Shown here piece by piece: positions 27,654-37,015 of a DNA stretch of 64,000 nucleotides. Origin of the DNA: Mesonia profundi. Its GTDB lineage: Bacteria > Bacteroidota > Bacteroidia > Flavobacteriales > Flavobacteriaceae. The notes below the pieces were generated by a model. That model searched no databases. It saw only the letters and a list, made by a program, of their open reading frames with translations, and had not been told where the DNA came from. How positions within the stretch are numbered: position 1 is the stretch's first letter; each line of letters starts with the position of its first letter. The stretch covers positions 1 to 64,000 of the forward strand of contig NZ_JAVHUL010000004.1 in NCBI RefSeq assembly GCF_031085155.1, written 5' to 3'. The translations under genes were made by a program, and so were the position numbers.

Positions 27654-28523
27654 CTATTGCGTTGTTAATGCCACTAAAATAAGACTAACCACCGCCAACG
27701 CAATACCAATCCAGTTTTTTCTTAATATTTTTTCTTTAAACAAGACAATTCCCAAGAGGGTAGAAAGCATGACAATGGCGACATTGTTGATTAAAAAAAC
27801 CGTAGCGCTGTCCAAATCTCCTCGCAACGCCTGAATAAAGAAATAAACAGAATAATAATTAGGAATTCCTAAAGCAATTCCGCCAAGGAGCTCTTTGTAA
27901 GTAAATTTTATTTTTTTTACAAGCAATAAATAGAGGCTTACTACAATCCCAATAATGGAAGCAAAAACAAATAAGGTCATAGAGAAAAGCGCGACATCGT
28001 CTTTGGCAACATAATTTTGTTCTAAAAATTTGATTCCTGTTTCTATGATTCCGCTTCCAAAAAAGACGAGTACAGGAAAAATGATAGATCCTTTTTGTAG
28101 AGAAATCCCTTTTTTATCCTTTACGGAAGCCAAATAAACCGCAATCAACGCCAAAACAATAGCTATAATTTTTAAAGCACTCGCCGATTCATTATAATAA
28201 AAAATAACAAAAACGATGGGAATCGATAGACTCATTTTACTGGCGACAGATACGGCCGAAAGTCCGTTGATTTTTGTCGTTAACGCCATCAAATTAAACA
28301 CGGTGATAAAAAGAACTCCTAAAACCAATGCGCCCCAAAACCAACTGGCAGAAGTAATGGTTTCCACATTAAAACTCTTAGAATGTCCCAAATATCCAGC
28401 GACCACCGCGGTTAAGTAGTTGACAACTATGGCGTAAGGAACTCGAATATTAAACTTATCTAGCAGTTTAAAAACCACATAAATAAGGCTGGAAGATAAA
28501 ATACTTAGTAAGAGATAAATCAA
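27654..28523 (-). CDS. EamA-type (DMT superfamily) membrane transporter
   Basis: 289 residues with ten hydrophobic segments arranged as two five-helix halves, as in drug/metabolite transporters. The end of the second half (VFLINNVAIVMLSTLLGIVLFKEKI) shows the usual EamA helix 9 / KE pattern. No substrate can be read. The TTG start overlaps the HAD stop codon (TTGA), which indicates translational coupling within the ribD operon. Confidence 0.85.
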   Translation of the reverse strand: MIYLLLSILSSSLIYVVFKLLDKFNIRVPYAIVVNYLTAVVAGYLGHSKSFNVETITSASWFWGALVLGVLFITVFNLMALTTKINGLSAVSVASKMSLSIPIVFVIFYYNESASALKIIAIVLALIAVYLASVKDKKGISLQKGSIIFPVLVFFGSGIIETGIKFLEQNYVAKDDVALFSMTLFVFASIIGIVVSLYLLLVKKIKFTYKELLGGIALGIPNYYSVYFFIQALRGDLDSATVFLINNVAIVMLSTLLGIVLFKEKILRKNWIGIALAVVSLILVALTTQ

Positions 28524-29200
28524 AATAAATGCTGATTAGTGGTGAACAAACTGGTCATATCTTCGGTGGCTGGATTGATGTTCCAAACCTTTATTCCCAA
28601 TCTTTTTGCCGCATCAGTATTTTCTTGGGTGTCGTCTATAAATAAAACTTCTTCGGGTTTGAGGTGGTGTTTTTTTAAAACAAATTCATAGATGTTCCCA
28701 TTGGGTTTGCGCAAATTTATTTCGTGCGAAAGGTAAAACGCATCAAAGCAGTTTTTAAATTCTTCATAAAAATCAACATTTTCTTTGACCCAAGAAATGT
28801 GTAAATCATTGGTGTTGCTCAATAAAATCAATTGAAAATCTCCTTTTTCTTTTAATTTCTTTAGAAATGCCAAGCGATGTTGCGGAAAGTCTAATAAAAT
28901 GTCGTTCCAAGCTTTTGTTATCGCTTCCGCGGAAGCGTTTTGCACCTTGTTTTCATAATACGAAATAAACGAGTTGGAGTTGATATTCCCTACTGCGTAG
29001 CTTTGGTTATGCAAAATCATTTCTGCATCAAAATCCTCTAAGCCAAACTCGACTAATTTCTTCGCTGTCGCGGATTTATCTAGGTTGATAAACACATCGC
29101 CAAAATCAAAAAGCAAGGTTTTTATTTTCTTGGCAGAAGGAATTTCTAAGGCTTCTGAAGAAGCGCTTAAAGCTGAAGTTTTTTCTTTATTTGGGTTCAT
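28520..29200 (-). CDS. HAD superfamily hydrolase (YihX-like)
   Basis: 226 residues. Motif I LLFDFGDVFINLD (nucleophile Asp32), motif II LLSNTND, motif III Lys in LRKPNGNIYEFV and motif IV FIDDTQEN are in order, with a helical cap between. It probably is a small-molecule phosphatase. Its first 24 residues are an extra polar tail; the ATG overlaps the ribD stop by 14 bases. Residues encoded at 28922-28937 form the 16-bp dispersed palindrome (Ala-Ser-Ala-Glu-Ala). Flavin-pathway work needs a phosphatase for the RibD product, so a role there is possible but only inferred from position. Confidence 0.88.
   Translation of the reverse strand: MNPNKEKTSALSASSEALEIPSAKKIKTLLFDFGDVFINLDKSATAKKLVEFGLEDFDAEMILHNQSYAVGNINSNSFISYYENKVQNASAEAITKAWNDILLDFPQHRLAFLKKLKEKGDFQLILLSNTNDLHISWVKENVDFYEEFKNCFDAFYLSHEINLRKPNGNIYEFVLKKHHLKPEEVLFIDDTQENTDAAKRLGIKVWNINPATEDMTSLFTTNQHLF
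28922..28937. repeat. Dispersed palindrome, copy 2 (16 bp, longest)
   Basis: CGCTTCCGCGGAAGCG, perfect over 16 bp, inside the HAD gene and read as Ala-Ser-Ala-Glu-Ala on the minus strand. It is the longest of the five copies. Confidence 0.75.
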
Positions 29201-30224
29201 AATAGCGGACTAAATTATCTTGAAGCTTTATTTCTTTTGTCATATTTCCTTTTAATACTGGGGCTGAAATTCCTTCTTTCCATTCAGCTTCGTTTTGTGT
29301 GATGCGAGCTTCATCCCAATAACCAAGCGCAATAAAAGCTTCTAAAGTTTTTCCTCCACCTTCTACAATCACACTCTGTACGCCCAGTTTATATAAATAA
29401 TCACACAGCTGTGGAATAATATTCTGACTAAAATCTAAGGTCTTAAACTCTATATTCTCTGAGTCTCCTGCTTCTTTTTCAGTAAGGAAAATAGTTCTCA
29501 CCTCTGCATTGTACAGCTTGCTATCTTTGGGAATGCTTAAGTTTTTATCGATAACCAGTCGTAAAGGCGATTTTCCTTTCCAAAGTCGGGTGTTGAGTTG
29601 GGGATTATCTTTCAGCGCAGTTTGCGTGCCTATCAAAATCGCTTGCTCTTCACTACGCCATTTATGTACCAATTGCTTGTTGTAGCGATTGCTAATCCAA
29701 ACTGGTTCGCGAAGGTTTTGCGTTTTTGGAGCCATAAATCCATTTTTGGTTTGGGCCCATTTTAAAATAAGATAAGGATGTTTTTTTTGATGAAAAGTAA
29801 AAAAACGTTTGTTGAGCTCTTGGCATTCGTTTTCTAACACGCCAACCACCACATCGCAACCTGCTTGTATTAGTTTCTGAATTCCTTTTCCTGCGACTTT
29901 AGCAAAGGGATCTATAGTGCCAATAACCACTTTTTTAATGCCATTGGCGATGATGAGATCACTACAAGGTGCAGTTTTTCCAAAGTGACTGCAAGGCTCT
30001 AAGCTTACATAAATCGTTGCCTTTTTAAGTAGGGATGCATCTTTCACCTGATGAATCGCACGAACTTCGGCGTGTGCTTCACCGGCTTTTTGGTGCCAAC
30101 CTTCTCCAATAATGCGGTCTTTATAAACGATTACGCTGCCCACCAGTGGATTTGGATAGGTAGTTCCCAGTCCATTTTTAGCCAGTTGAATGCAGCGTTT
30201 TATATATTTTTCGTGTATTTTCAC
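29187..30224 (-). CDS. ribD: Bifunctional riboflavin biosynthesis protein RibD
   Basis: Deaminates and then reduces the pyrimidine intermediate of riboflavin synthesis. 345 residues: N-terminal zinc deaminase (His51-Ala-Glu53, Cys78 and Cys87 in PCSHFGKTAPC) and C-terminal reductase (about 145-345; KWAQTKNGFMAP, GTQTALKDNPQLNTR, VEGGGKTLEAF). The start is GTG. A consensus -7 box lies only 4 bases upstream, which would make the mRNA nearly leaderless. First gene of a four-gene operon. Confidence 0.95.
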   Translation of the reverse strand: MKIHEKYIKRCIQLAKNGLGTTYPNPLVGSVIVYKDRIIGEGWHQKAGEAHAEVRAIHQVKDASLLKKATIYVSLEPCSHFGKTAPCSDLIIANGIKKVVIGTIDPFAKVAGKGIQKLIQAGCDVVVGVLENECQELNKRFFTFHQKKHPYLILKWAQTKNGFMAPKTQNLREPVWISNRYNKQLVHKWRSEEQAILIGTQTALKDNPQLNTRLWKGKSPLRLVIDKNLSIPKDSKLYNAEVRTIFLTEKEAGDSENIEFKTLDFSQNIIPQLCDYLYKLGVQSVIVEGGGKTLEAFIALGYWDEARITQNEAEWKEGISAPVLKGNMTKEIKLQDNLVRYYEPK

Positions 30225-30228
30225 ACTT

Positions 30229-30236
30229 CAAAAATA
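30229..30236 (-). promoter_or_regulatory. -7 promoter box of the ribD operon
   Basis: TATTTTTG on the minus strand, exact consensus, ending 4 bases before the GTG of ribD. A possible leaderless transcript follows. TTC instead of TTG is found at the -33 position, 19 bases away. Confidence 0.5.
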
Positions 30237-30252
30237 GCATGAAAAATTTAGA

Positions 30253-30735
30253 ATGGAACACCTAAAAATAAGACCTATTCAAAAAGCAGACAATCCTTTT
30301 GTGGCAGAGATGATTAGGGCGGTGCTCATCGAAAATAATGCCCCCAAAACGGGAACCGCTTACGAAGATGAAAATCTAGATGCTTTATATGAATTTTACC
30401 AAGAAGAAAGCTCGGCTTATTTTGTGTTGACTGATGGGGTAAAAATTTATGGCGGTGCAGGAATCGCTTCTTTGGAGGGAAGTAGCGTGATTTGCGAATT
30501 GCAAAAGATGTATTTTTTACAGGAAGTACGAGGAAAAGGTTTAGGAATGCAAATGATGAGGAAATGTTTAGATTTTGCTCAAGCTGCAAATTATAAAAAG
30601 TGTTATCTAGAAACATTGCCTTCTATGCTTGCGGCGCAAAAACTCTATCAGAAATCCGGGTTTGTTTATTTGGAAGAGCGTTTGGGCAATACAGGACATT
30701 TTAGTTGTACCACTTGGATGTTAAACGAATTTTAG
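30253..30735 (+). CDS. GNAT family N-acetyltransferase
   Basis: 160 residues. The acetyl-CoA-binding motif is EVRGKGLGMQMM (about 96-107), after the strand ICELQKMYF; KSGFVYLEERL forms the C-terminal strand. The acceptor is unknown. Divergent from ribD with only 28 bases between the two starts, and directly followed by prmC (1 base). Confidence 0.88.
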   Translation: MEHLKIRPIQKADNPFVAEMIRAVLIENNAPKTGTAYEDENLDALYEFYQEESSAYFVLTDGVKIYGGAGIASLEGSSVICELQKMYFLQEVRGKGLGMQMMRKCLDFAQAANYKKCYLETLPSMLAAQKLYQKSGFVYLEERLGNTGHFSCTTWMLNEF

Positions 30736-30736
30736 A

Positions 30737-31585
30737 ATGACTTTACAAGAACTAAAATTAAATTTCTTTACGGAATTAAATGAGCAGTATCCTGCGACAG
30801 AAATAGAGAGCTTTTTCTTTTGGCTTACCCAAAGTGAATTGAATATTTCTCGCTTAGAAATGGCTTTAGATCCTCAAAAAGAAGTCCATACACAGCAAAT
30901 GGAACGTTTTAGAATAGCTACAAGTCGGTTAAAAAACTACGAACCCATTCAGTATATTGTGGGAGAAACCGAGTTTTATGGATGTTTAATAAAAGTGAAT
31001 CCTTCCGTATTAATTCCGCGTCCAGAAACCGAAGAGTTGGTAGCTTGGATGGTGGAAGATTTGAAAGATAAGAAAGAAGCCTTCAGGATTTTAGATATAG
31101 GAACAGGGAGTGGTTGCATTCCTATCAGCTTGGCAAAATCACTTCCGCAAGCAGAAATAAGTGCTATAGATATTTCCGCGGAAGCGATTAAAACCGCCAA
31201 AGAAAACGCCAACCTCAATAAGGTGGAGGTCGAATTCTTACAGCAAGACATTTTAAAAACAGAAAAATTAGATGCCAAATTTGAGGTGATCGTTTCCAAT
31301 CCGCCTTACGTGCGAGAACTGGAAAAGAAAATGATGCAAGAAAATGTGTTAAAGCACGAACCCAATCTAGCCTTATTTGTTTCAGATGAAAATCCCTTAA
31401 TTTTCTATAGAAAAATAGCCCAATTGGCTTATAAAGCTTTGTCAGAAAAAGGAGTATTGTATTTTGAAATTAACGAATACCTCGCTAAAGAAACAGAAGA
31501 ATTATTAAATGAAATAGGTTTCTCTTTTATCGAAATAAAAAATGATATTTTTGACAAATCAAGAATGATCAAAGCTATTTTATAA
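30737..31585 (+). CDS. prmC: Peptide chain release factor N5-glutamine methyltransferase
   Basis: Methylates the Gln of the GGQ motif in release factors 1 and 2, using SAM. 282 residues: N-terminal helical domain that holds the release factor, then a Rossmann methylase with LDIGTGSGCIPI (119-130) and the substrate-glutamine motif NPPY (188-191). The stretch ISAEA (146-150) carries the dispersed palindrome. It is in a plus-strand run of GNAT, prmC, LOG, ligA. Confidence 0.95.
   Translation: MTLQELKLNFFTELNEQYPATEIESFFFWLTQSELNISRLEMALDPQKEVHTQQMERFRIATSRLKNYEPIQYIVGETEFYGCLIKVNPSVLIPRPETEELVAWMVEDLKDKKEAFRILDIGTGSGCIPISLAKSLPQAEISAIDISAEAIKTAKENANLNKVEVEFLQQDILKTEKLDAKFEVIVSNPPYVRELEKKMMQENVLKHEPNLALFVSDENPLIFYRKIAQLAYKALSEKGVLYFEINEYLAKETEELLNEIGFSFIEIKNDIFDKSRMIKAIL
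31174..31183. repeat. Dispersed palindrome TTCCGCGGAA, copy 3
   Basis: 10-bp core inside prmC in a surface helix after motif I, read ATT TCC GCG GAA GCG (Ile-Ser-Ala-Glu-Ala). Same codon phase as the other copies. Confidence 0.6.
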
Positions 31586-31606
31586 CCCCAAAAAGTTAAA
31601 TTAAGT

Positions 31607-32227
31607 ATGAGTACAACAAAGCATTCCGATTCAAAAAATGATATCAATAGTATCGCTGTTTTCTGCGGAAGCGGTGATAGCAACGATGAATATATTTACA
31701 ATCAGGCTTATGAAATGGGGCGTGCCTTAGCCAATAAAAATATTGATGTAGTGTTTGGCGGAAGCAAACTCGGTTTAATGGGGCAAGTGGCAAATGGTGC
31801 TTTGGACAACGACGGACTCGTTTACGGCGTTATTCCGGAGTTTTTAAAAACCAAAGAAATTGTACATCGCGATTTAACCGAATTGATTACAACGCAAGAT
31901 ATGCACGAGCGTAAGCTGAAAATGCATGAGATGAGTGATGGTTTTATCATGCTTCCGGGAGGATTTGGAACCTTAGAAGAGTTTTTTGAAATTGTCACTT
32001 GGGGACAATTGGGATTGCATAAAAAACCCATCGGCATTCTAAATACTGAAGGTTACTACAACGATTTATTGATGATGTTTAACAACATGGTCACTAAAGG
32101 TTTATTGAAAAAAGAAAATTTAGATTTGATAGTGGTTTCAGATGCGGTGGAAGTGCTCTTAGATAAAATGGAAAAATATGAATCTACCCATGAGGCGAAA
32201 TGGATGAATGAAGAAGATCAAACTTAA
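31607..32227 (+). CDS. LOG family protein (TIGR00730-type)
   Basis: 206 residues, Rossmann-like. VFCGSGDSND near the start and LPGGFGTLEEFFE (116-128) are the two family motifs, with the catalytic-type Arg and Glu of the second motif region (MHERKLKMHE) present. Plant LOG enzymes release active cytokinin from the nucleotide; bacterial members are nucleotide 5'-monophosphate phosphoribohydrolases, and many are mislabelled as lysine decarboxylase. Nothing near it suggests cytokinin use. Confidence 0.9.
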   Translation: MSTTKHSDSKNDINSIAVFCGSGDSNDEYIYNQAYEMGRALANKNIDVVFGGSKLGLMGQVANGALDNDGLVYGVIPEFLKTKEIVHRDLTELITTQDMHERKLKMHEMSDGFIMLPGGFGTLEEFFEIVTWGQLGLHKKPIGILNTEGYYNDLLMMFNNMVTKGLLKKENLDLIVVSDAVEVLLDKMEKYESTHEAKWMNEEDQT

Positions 32228-32255
32228 GATAACCCTCACTTAAACCTTTACTTGA

Positions 32256-34289
<2,034 letters not shown>

Positions 34290-34548
34290 CCACCCCCGTT
34301 TCCACAAGCGGAAACTTCCCACTCCTTCAAAATAAGGAGGGGAGCTTTTGATCTAGTGTTGAAGAGTGATTTTCAATTCGTTTCTATCTTTTTTAAACAG
34401 GAGCTTTATTAATTTTAAAAGTTCCTTCTCTTATTTAAAGGAAGAGCCTGTGCTGAGCGCCAGCCCGAAAGAATTCATTCTGGCGAGAACACGAAGTATG
34501 GCATTGCAAAGCAATGACGGAAGGGTAAAATCCTCAAAAAACTACTTC
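34290..34548. repeat. Non-coding region with hairpins and repeat-like text
   Basis: After ligA comes GTTTCC(ACAAGC)GGAAAC at 34298-34315, a second imperfect hairpin at 34318-34349, and at about 34447-34533 text (CTGTGCTGAGCGCC, ATTCTGGCGAGAACACGAAG, GGCATTGCAAAGCAATGACGG) that looks like a degraded dispersed element of the kind frequent between flavobacterial genes. A short open frame here lacks any codon or motif support. Copy number cannot be shown from one window. Confidence 0.4.
34318..34349 (+). terminator. Probable terminator of ligA
   Basis: Stem CCC-ACTCCTT / AAGGAG-GGG (one bulged A) with CAAAAT loop, then AGCTTTTG. The T tract is short, so efficiency is unclear. Confidence 0.5.
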
Positions 34549-35085
34549 CTACGGAGTACCTTTAGAAAAATCTGGATTAAACATTTCAAGTTTTAATGGA
34601 AAATTACTGCTTAGAAATTCTACGGCATTATTGGCATTATCTTCATTTTTCAGAATAAGGATACAATCTCTTTGAGTGTGGTTTTCGCTTAAAATGTTTA
34701 TTTCAAATGCATTAAATGAGGAGGTCATGTCTGGATTAGCAACATTAAACCAAGCGTATTTTTGAGATTTTTTAAATTTTAAAATGGCTAGTTTGGGTCG
34801 GTTGACGAGACTAATCTTCGACTTGAAAATTAGCTTAGTATAGAAAAAAGAAGCTTTATATAGCTTGGCATTCTTTTTATAAAAACCTCTTTTTAAAAAA
34901 GCGATAGCTACCAAGATGCCATATAGTAAAAGATTTATCAGTAAAAATAAAAAAATCACAAAGTGCATTAATGGTATGAGAGAGCATAATGTTATAAAGG
35001 TAATAATTAGAGGGAATCCAATTCCGAGTAGTATAACTAACTTTTGATGGGTGTTAAACCGGTGTTCTAGTATAATTCTATCCAA
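34549..35085 (-). CDS. Membrane protein of unknown function with two N-terminal helices
   Basis: 178 residues. Two hydrophobic helices (about 17-38 and 42-63) are followed by a basic linker and a soluble C-terminal domain of about 100 residues with strand-like text (KLAILKFKKSQKYAWF, FNAFEINILSENH, CILILKN), reminiscent of small PH-like cytoplasmic domains. I recognise no family. No neighbour forms an operon with it. Confidence 0.72.
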   Translation of the reverse strand: MDRIILEHRFNTHQKLVILLGIGFPLIITFITLCSLIPLMHFVIFLFLLINLLLYGILVAIAFLKRGFYKKNAKLYKASFFYTKLIFKSKISLVNRPKLAILKFKKSQKYAWFNVANPDMTSSFNAFEINILSENHTQRDCILILKNEDNANNAVEFLSSNFPLKLEMFNPDFSKGTP

Positions 35086-35191
35086 ATGTGAAGTATTAAA
35101 AGTTTAAGAATAATTTGAGTTGTAAAAATAATAGTTACGTTTTTGACAAGTGAAATAGTTTCTTCTTCTTTAAAATGAAAGTTTTATAATT

Positions 35192-36106
35192 CTACACCAA
35201 GATACTCGCGCCTTTTCCATTGACTTTATTGGCATGGTCCAGATAGAAATCGATACGGCCTAGCATAATTCCTGCCCAACCTACTTGATTAACGAGTACT
35301 TCTTTTCCTTCAGCGTTTTTAGTGACGGTGGGTTTTTCTAAAAAGGTGTGAGAATGTCCGCCAATAATTAAATCGATGTTTTTGGTTTGAGAAGCTAATT
35401 TTAAATCGTCTATTTTATCACTTTCATAGCTATAACCTAAATGAGAAAGACAGATCACTAAATCACATTTTTCAGTTTCTTTGAGCTTTTTCACGATGTC
35501 TTGAGAAATGTTTACGGGATCGTGATAGACGGTTTCTTTATACATTTTCTTGCTCACTAAGCCCTGTAGCTGTATTCCTACTCCAAATACTCCAATTTTC
35601 ACTCCGCCTTTATGAAAAACCTGGTACGGTTTTATTTGTCCGTCGAGAACGGTATTCGAAAAATCATAGTTGGCATTCAATAAGTTGAATTTTGCATTTG
35701 GTAATTGTGCGTGTAAGCCACCAATCCCATTGTCAAAATCGTGATTCCCTATGGTTGCAGCATCATAACCCAGTTTGCTCATCAGTTTAAACTCCAATTC
35801 GCCACCATAAAAGTTGAAATAGGGCGTTCCTTGAAAAATGTCTCCCGCATCCAAAACTAAGGCATTGGGATTCTCTTTTTTAATGTTTTTAATCAGCGTA
35901 TAGCGTTTGGCTACGCCTCCTTGCCCAGGGTAGCTGTCATCACTGGTAGGAAAAGGATCAATATGACTGTGTACATCATTGGTATGTAAAATGGTGATGT
36001 GTTTCGCTTCCGCGGAAGCAAAAGAACTGCTGAGTAAAGCGGTGCCACCTATTCCTGTAAAAATTCCTGCTGCGGCTGTTTTCTGTATAAAATCTCTTCT
36101 TTTCAT
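35192..36106 (-). CDS. Metallophosphoesterase half of a split 5'-nucleotidase (Tat-exported)
   Basis: 304 residues equivalent to the N-terminal metal domain of UshA-type 5'-nucleotidases. A twin-arginine signal (KRRDFIQKTAAAG) precedes ITILHTNDVHSHID (metal ligands), DAGDIFQGTP, GNHDFDNGIG, CLSHLG and GGHSHTF. The C-terminal substrate domain is missing here and is encoded by the gene just upstream. The Tat signal suggests export after folding with metal. The signal region (ASAEA, 36006-36019) contains the dispersed palindrome. Confidence 0.9.
   Translation of the reverse strand: MKRRDFIQKTAAAGIFTGIGGTALLSSSFASAEAKHITILHTNDVHSHIDPFPTSDDSYPGQGGVAKRYTLIKNIKKENPNALVLDAGDIFQGTPYFNFYGGELEFKLMSKLGYDAATIGNHDFDNGIGGLHAQLPNAKFNLLNANYDFSNTVLDGQIKPYQVFHKGGVKIGVFGVGIQLQGLVSKKMYKETVYHDPVNISQDIVKKLKETEKCDLVICLSHLGYSYESDKIDDLKLASQTKNIDLIIGGHSHTFLEKPTVTKNAEGKEVLVNQVGWAGIMLGRIDFYLDHANKVNGKGASILV
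36006..36019. repeat. Dispersed palindrome, copy 4 (14 bp)
   Basis: GCTTCCGCGGAAGC in the Tat-signal region of the metallophosphoesterase, read Ala-Ser-Ala-Glu-Ala on the minus strand, at the likely signal cleavage site. Confidence 0.7.
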
Positions 36107-36109
36107 GGC

Positions 36110-36886
36110 TTATTGTTTTATAAAACGCTCATCGCGAACAGGATTAATGGTATCGTGTTTTTTAAAATAATCGATAAAAACATTACGTAGTTTATAGTCT
36201 AGGTAAGTTTCACTCTCGCGTATGGCAAAAAAGTTCATATGGTCGCCTCCATCCATCAGGTAGTCGTTGGTGACGATAAAATAAGATTTGTTGAGATCTA
36301 CTTTTTTTCCTTGTATACGTCCGGTTTTTATTTGATTGTCTTCAGTTAAAGTTAACTGCATTCCGGCGACAGGGTGCGCCACCTCACTTTTAGAAAGGTA
36401 TTCAAACATTTTTAAAACCTGTGTTCCTTTTAATTCGATTACGACCGCTTCATTTTCGAATGGCATAATGTTATAAGCAGTTTTGGTGGTGATATCGCCG
36501 CGGTTGATGCTAGACCTAATTCCGCCGTGGTTGAGTAAAACCGCATCTATATTTTTTCCTGTACGTTGATGAAACACGGGGTTAGTGATTTCTAAAAGCG
36601 CATCGGCCATCATATTTCCTATAGCGGTATTGTATTCTCCATTAAATTTAGAAAGTGTGTTGGGCGTGTAAGACAAGACTTTATTCATTTCATCTTTAAT
36701 GCGGTCTTTATAGGGAGCGACAAAAGTCTTGATTTCTTCATCTTCGGTCAGGGACTTTTCTATAGAAAGCTGTTTTCCTTCAATTTTAGAAACTGCTAAA
36801 GGTACTTTCGTATTTTTATTTTGGTATTTACATCCCGAAAAGGAGAAGATCACAATTCCGTAAAGGATAAAAAGAATATTTCTCAT
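36110..36886 (-). CDS. 5'-nucleotidase C-terminal domain lipoprotein
   Basis: 258 residues from the chosen start. Lipoprotein signal (FSFSGC, Cys19). The rest is the substrate-binding domain of 5'-nucleotidases: NMMADALLEI, DAVLLNHGGIRSSINRGDIT, MPFENEAVVIELKGTQV and TNDYLMDGGDHM. It lacks the metal-binding domain, which is the next gene, 3 bases downstream. An upstream in-frame start at 36919 is rejected because an exact promoter box sits between. The two products probably form one enzyme anchored by this subunit; that is inferred. Confidence 0.9.
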   Translation of the reverse strand: MRNILFILYGIVIFSFSGCKYQNKNTKVPLAVSKIEGKQLSIEKSLTEDEEIKTFVAPYKDRIKDEMNKVLSYTPNTLSKFNGEYNTAIGNMMADALLEITNPVFHQRTGKNIDAVLLNHGGIRSSINRGDITTKTAYNIMPFENEAVVIELKGTQVLKMFEYLSKSEVAHPVAGMQLTLTEDNQIKTGRIQGKKVDLNKSYFIVTNDYLMDGGDHMNFFAIRESETYLDYKLRNVFIDYFKKHDTINPVRDERFIKQ

Positions 36887-36901
36887 TGAATCATTTTTTT
36901 G

Positions 36902-36909
36902 CAAAGGTA
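36902..36909 (-). promoter_or_regulatory. -7 promoter box of the split 5'-nucleotidase operon
   Basis: TACCTTTG on the minus strand, exact TAnnTTTG, 15 bases before the ATG at 36886. Confidence 0.55.
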
Positions 36910-37015
36910 AAGATAGCATTTTAAGCTAAATTGGATGAAGACTAATTTTTGTATTTTTTTACTTAAAAATGTAACATTTGCCTGAAAGAGGAGTCTTATT
37001 AAAAAACCATACTAC

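Noticed and set aside
34290-34548. Intact insertion sequence
   Set aside because: No transposase frame and no terminal inverted repeats with target duplication could be found.
34366-34596. 76-codon open frame after ligA
   Set aside because: It runs through repeat-like DNA, has no start context or motif, and overlaps the end of a better gene on the other strand.
36887-36919. Longer start for the 5'-nucleotidase C-terminal lipoprotein
   Set aside because: A promoter box lies inside it and the lipobox signal fits the later ATG.
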